From Musa acuminata AAA Group (lineage: Eukaryota; Streptophyta; Magnoliopsida; Zingiberales; Musaceae): DNA of 64,000 bases. Below are positions 60,318-64,000 of this stretch, piece by piece. The notes beneath the pieces were generated by a model that worked only from the letters and a program-made list of their open reading frames with translations, was not told where the DNA came from and did not search any database. The translations under genes were made by a program, and so were the position numbers. The stretch lies in NCBI RefSeq assembly GCF_036884655.1, contig NC_088347.1:18973001-19037000 (forward strand), in the 5' to 3' direction. How positions within the stretch are numbered: the stretch's first letter is position 1; each line of letters starts with the position of its first letter.

Positions 60318-60850
60318 CTAGCTATATAGTAATCGATAATTAGCCCAAATCCTACACGTAGCCCCATGGCTCACAAACCGAGGTGAACTGCACCACTCAA
60401 CGTGGGCCTCGGCTTCTCCTTCCAGAAGCTTCAAACCGCGTTGTCGCCCACCTCCACTCGCATCGTCGCCCACCTCCACCACCAACACGTCGTCGGCAAA
60501 CCCGTAGACCTCCACCGACAACACGAAATCGCCCCCATCCCCCTCTCGCCCGCCCTCCTCACCGCCAAGCCCTTTGTCTCCCCCACCTCCTCGACTCGAT
60601 CCATGATTCGGTCCGTCGTCTCGCTAGACACGAACCGCTCCCGATCCAAGGCTGCATCAGTGAACAGGCCGGAAAGGTCGAGCCCGGACGCGAAGGGTCT
60701 TATGAGGTCGAAGGCATTGAGCTCACCGCCACCGATACGACGATGGATCTTGCTACTGTTGGGGTGTACCAGAGTCGCCAATTGGTCGAGGTCAACGTCC
60801 CTAGCGAACCAAGGGTCGCGGAGGATGACGTCGACGAAGATGTTTAAACT
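60318..60850 (-). pseudogene. CIPK C-terminal fragment, truncated and frameshifted
   Basis: On the minus strand, from about 60850 down, the sequence reads the end of a kinase domain (RDPWFARDVDL). The CBL-binding NAF motif follows (NAFDLIRPFASGLDLSGLF, near 60660-60720), then a regulatory segment (RFVSSETTDRIMDRVEEVG). A frame change near 60550 moves the continuation (LSVEVYGFADDVLVVEVG) to another frame. The catalytic kinase domain is absent and the true C-terminus is lost. The resemblance is to the intronless CIPK group (CIPK7/14-like). Such kinases are calcium-sensor partners; this copy cannot be active. Confidence 0.75.
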
Positions 60851-61558
60851 CTATGATCATTGTTATTATTCTAAAAGCTTACACTCCAAAACTAAGTCAA
60901 ACAGGAGATCCACTTCATTATATTGATTCTTATCAAAATTCTAACTATAGAATTTAATTCAAATTATATTAACAGAAAAAAGAACTCCATGAACTTCTAC
61001 ACCCAAAAGTTTAGCAAAAGGACACATTTCTCCTCTCAAATTACTATAAACTGGACACCTGTCGCACTGGAAAACTAATTGTCATCGACTCATTTTGAAG
61101 TGCAATGGGAGGCGTGGCACATGATTTCAAGTACCCAACTCGGTCGGTAGGAATGGCAGATTCCAGGTTAGTGAAACCCACCTGATTGACAATTCCCATA
61201 GCTTCGATCTTCCATTCCATCCCATCCCATCATTCATGGAATGACAGGTTCCAGTGTACACCATTTTGTTATCCGATGCTTTGACAATGATGTGCTTATT
61301 GCGTGAAAAAATAATAGAACCATATGAGCAATTTATAACTTCCAAACAAATGCCCCAAGAAAACAATAAAATATAATAAGGCATAACAAGAGACACAATG
61401 TCAATAAAGGGAGAGGGAGAGAGAGAAAAAAAACTTATTTTCTCATATTTGAATCGTTTTGCAAAAATGCTTATTGGAGGGCTTCAAAGAAAAGTGATAT
61501 GTACAGGGCTTTTCTTTACCTGAACCAAAAAGAAGAGACGTGCAGAAGGGGGGGGAAA
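60851..61558. other. Intergenic, nothing recognised
   Basis: AT-rich, with short G and A runs (about 61405-61435 and 61548-61556). Small open frames only. It might contain the 3' untranslated region of the possible exon to its right. Confidence 0.4.
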
Positions 61559-61727
61559 TTAATAAATTGTATCGGTCATGAGCTTTCTTTTCGGTGGTGA
61601 TTTCTCTATTATCTGCTTCTGCAAATCCATAAAACTTGATCCCTTGTGAGCAAATAATCTTCTAAGGTTAATCACAGAGAGCTCACTAAAGCTAGCAACA
61701 GCAAGATCGGCCTGTACCAACTCATAC
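61559..61727 (-). CDS. Possible terminal exon of an unidentified gene
   Basis: On the minus strand, a good acceptor (CTCTTTCTGCAG) precedes one base plus 55 codons and a stop at 61561-61559. The peptide (YELVQADLAVASFSELSV..., then LRRLFAHKGSSFMDLQKQ, with a basic EKSPPKRKL near the end) looks protein-like rather than random. I cannot name the family and could not find upstream exons with confidence. It may be chance. Confidence 0.3.
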
Positions 61728-63160
61728 CTGCAGAAAGAGTAGCGAGAGATTACAGTCACTTTACGACAATAGCTACCTAGTAAACAAATTTCAGTGGAGT
61801 GATGAAAGACCATCCAAAAATCATAGGGAAACAAAGCAAAAGAAGACTACGGAACAGAACATCATGTAAGTTTTCCTTATAAAAGCACATTGATTGAAAG
61901 GATGGAGAAGGAACTCCATGTTCTAATAATACTCGAGTTATTTTCACATACTATAGGGGTCTCATATAAGACTGTCATATCTCAAGGTAACCCTCAATGA
62001 TCGGTCTGTTAATATTAGAACAGATAACAGTGAAGTGAAAAATTCTTTTCAGCTCAATTTCTAAGGAGGATAAATCCATTATAGAAAGCAAATATCTAAA
62101 CTGTGAAAGCCCTCTTCCCAAGTGCCAGAAATGATGAAATATATGGTGCACAACTATGAATTGGAATGCAAAAAAAATATCAGCAATATCCTGTACTAAA
62201 CTCTGCCACAGATGCACCATTAGACCACTCTCGGCTGCCCTTGTAAGTGATGAAGAATGCCCTCATCTAAATTGGGGTGGTTTTCTTAACTGGCCTCGGA
62301 ACCTTATTATGGGCCCACAGATACTCTCAAAAGCAACCTCCAGTTACTTGTCAAGCAACTGAACTATTATAAGTATATCAGTTGCTGTATAACACCTTCT
62401 CTGACAATCAATAAATTCACAGCATGTTTGTCCAAATTTCTTTTAGAGGTCAGCGATGTCTCATCCATGGTTACTATATCTTCATTCTACATGACCAAGC
62501 TATAGCTGTCCTGGCTGAAGATATTTCTTTTTTAATTACTTTCATCTGTTAGGTATCCCATGTAACATATTTTGGAACTCCAAGATGGCGATAATGTAGG
62601 CAATTTGTCTATCACGCCCTACATATTTATTGTTCCTAGTCCTAGATTCACTTTGCTCACATCACAAAATTAAAAGTGAAACACAACTACTCCGGTCACC
62701 AACTTGCTATGTTACCTTAGTTTTGGTAATTTTCAAGTCATTCATATTTTACTTGCCATAAGTCATCCCTCCTCACTTTATTAATGAGGCAGACAACGGC
62801 CCTCACTACAGCATGCCAGTGTTCCTGATCAGCAACCAAACCTTCTGATCTCTGATGAAGATTGCAAAGATTGCACTGCACTTCATCACCTCAGCTAATT
62901 AGTTCATGTGCAATCTCATGTTTATTACGCTGCTAACCTCAACCCACACCCAAGGAACAAAAGGGCCTACAGTCCTCAATCACTGCTACTTATTATCAAG
63001 TTCCAGCAGATCTGTCACATTTGATGTCCCTCTTATTTCAACACTGTAAGATGCATAATGTGTAAAATCCACCACAGTAATTAAAATCTTGATCTTCCGC
63101 CAAACACTGATTGCGGCCAGATTGATATGGTATTGGTATAAATCAATGTACTAACACTCA
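61728..63160. other. Intergenic or intronic, nothing recognised
   Basis: Mixed AT-rich sequence with frequent stops in all frames. If the exon at 61559-61727 is real, this could be intron of the same minus-strand gene. Confidence 0.35.
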
Positions 63161-63600
63161 CTATGGATTGATATCTTTTGGACCAAAGAGGAGGGTGAGA
63201 AGAAGGGAGGTAGAGAAAAGGAGGCAGAGAAGGAGACTACCGGTAGGAGGCAGAGGAGGAGATGGTGACTCAGAGGAGCTGGCAGCAGCAGTGGCAATGG
63301 GAGGAGGCGGTGGCAGCAATGGTGCAACGGGGAGGAGGGGAGAGAGCATGTGTGAGAGAAAGAAAGAAAGAATAAGAATAAGAAAGGACAGTGACAAGTG
63401 GCTGAAATTAAAAAACAATACTGGTATCAGGTGGTACAATTTGAAACCAGTATGGTTACCCCTAGATAAACTCAGTACAGTGAGCTTATTAGACAGTACA
63501 AGCCCATACTGGACCAAATCAGGTTAAATCCCTTAGTCCACTTCTTGATTGACCGTTTGAACAGTAAATACCGGTTCTACCAACCAATACAGGTGAATAT
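63161..63600. repeat. Low-complexity GGAGGC/AAG stretch and adjoining dispersed-repeat-like sequence
   Basis: 63180-63380 is purine-rich, with GGAGG and GCAGC runs that open frames on both strands. 63410-63600 holds repeated CTGGTAT, GGTAC and ACCAGTAT phrases of the kind seen in dispersed plant repeats. The long frames here (about 118 codons on each strand) are compositional. Confidence 0.4.
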
Positions 63601-64000
63601 ACTTTGATCCCCAGATAATTAAGCTATCAATCTAAACAATTCTCATATATGGCATGCTCGTCGTGACTTGGTTAACAACAGTCTTCTCTTTATTTGATTA
63701 GACCCATTCGTCACACCCAATAAGTTCATACTACAATCTACAACTTCAATGCAGTTGCTATATCCAAATAACTGAAGAGTTCAAGGTTAACGCTTTAAAA
63801 GATTTGCCGGGGACAATAACTAGTTGCAAGCAATAACTGATCTGAAGGCACGTGGGTTTGCCAACTATAGTGGATTCTTGCTAGTACCTGATAAGAATTT
63901 ATTAATTACTACATATCGCAATTGAATACTCATAATCATAAGTTTAAAGTGGGTATTAAGCATATCAAATAACAGACACACTTTGAAGGTACATTACAAT
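63601..64000. other. Intergenic, nothing recognised
   Basis: No open frame, repeat or motif that I can support. Confidence 0.4.

Noticed and set aside
60383..60926. Two plus-strand frames of 154 and 174 codons
   Set aside because: They are antisense to the CIPK fragment, whose minus-strand reading has clear NAF-motif similarity; the plus-strand peptides look compositional.
63161..63527. Long frames on both strands (118-119 codons)
   Set aside because: Low-complexity purine/pyrimidine sequence with leucine/serine/proline runs; no family resemblance.

Overview
This is nuclear DNA of a flowering plant, probably a monocot. Almost 58 kb of it is a stack of nested LTR retrotransposons. A spliced class III peroxidase gene, a decayed CIPK kinase fragment and ordinary intergenic DNA fill the right-hand 6 kb. 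The GC-rich coding sequence of the peroxidase and CIPK pieces and the Sirevirus-type elements suggest a monocot, perhaps a banana relative, but that is an impression and not a proof. I use the labels A to K for the elements; they are mine.

Left half (1-34905): everything lies inside one old minus-strand Ty1/copia element, C. C is broken by element A (plus-strand copia, same family, itself interrupted by the minus-strand Sirevirus-like element I at the left edge), by D (plus-strand chromodomain-type Ty3/gypsy, target-site duplication GGAGA) and by F (a solo Sirevirus-like LTR). F is split by E, a 4.6 kb LTR element with no recognisable coding capacity. The 3' LTR of E is split by B, a very young copia element (1496-bp LTRs, one difference noticed by eye, duplication CTTTT).

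Middle (34906-57930): G is a plus-strand Sirevirus-like element with a short gag and no pol. H is a minus-strand Sirevirus whose pol is partly readable. H is cut by J, a minus-strand gypsy element of the same subfamily as D. J is cut by K (45151-54555, duplication CATTT), the best-preserved element here. K has long LTRs, an open gag frame and an open second frame, but no protease, integrase, reverse transcriptase or RNase H.

Right end (57931-64000): an AT-rich flank with a long CT/TA microsatellite, a four-exon peroxidase gene (58483-59747) with a GC-AG first intron, a truncated and frameshifted CIPK C-terminus on the minus strand, one possible minus-strand terminal exon, and otherwise unrecognised sequence.

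None of the elements with a visible pol remnant (A, B, C, D, H, J) is intact, and E, G and K show no pol at all. Yet B and K are young, and D and J share the same internal deletions. The window therefore looks like a record of non-autonomous elements moved by enzymes supplied from elsewhere. The most unusual structures are: (1) K with its second frame, preceded by an LTR-like motif cluster and a possible intron; (2) four consecutive stem-loops in the copia leader that share one apical sequence but have different, compensating lower stems; (3) arrays of palindromes in the Sirevirus U3 regions with two alternative cores; (4) a conserved stem around a length-variable poly-C tract next to the primer-binding site; (5) a perfect 39-bp-arm inverted repeat in H.
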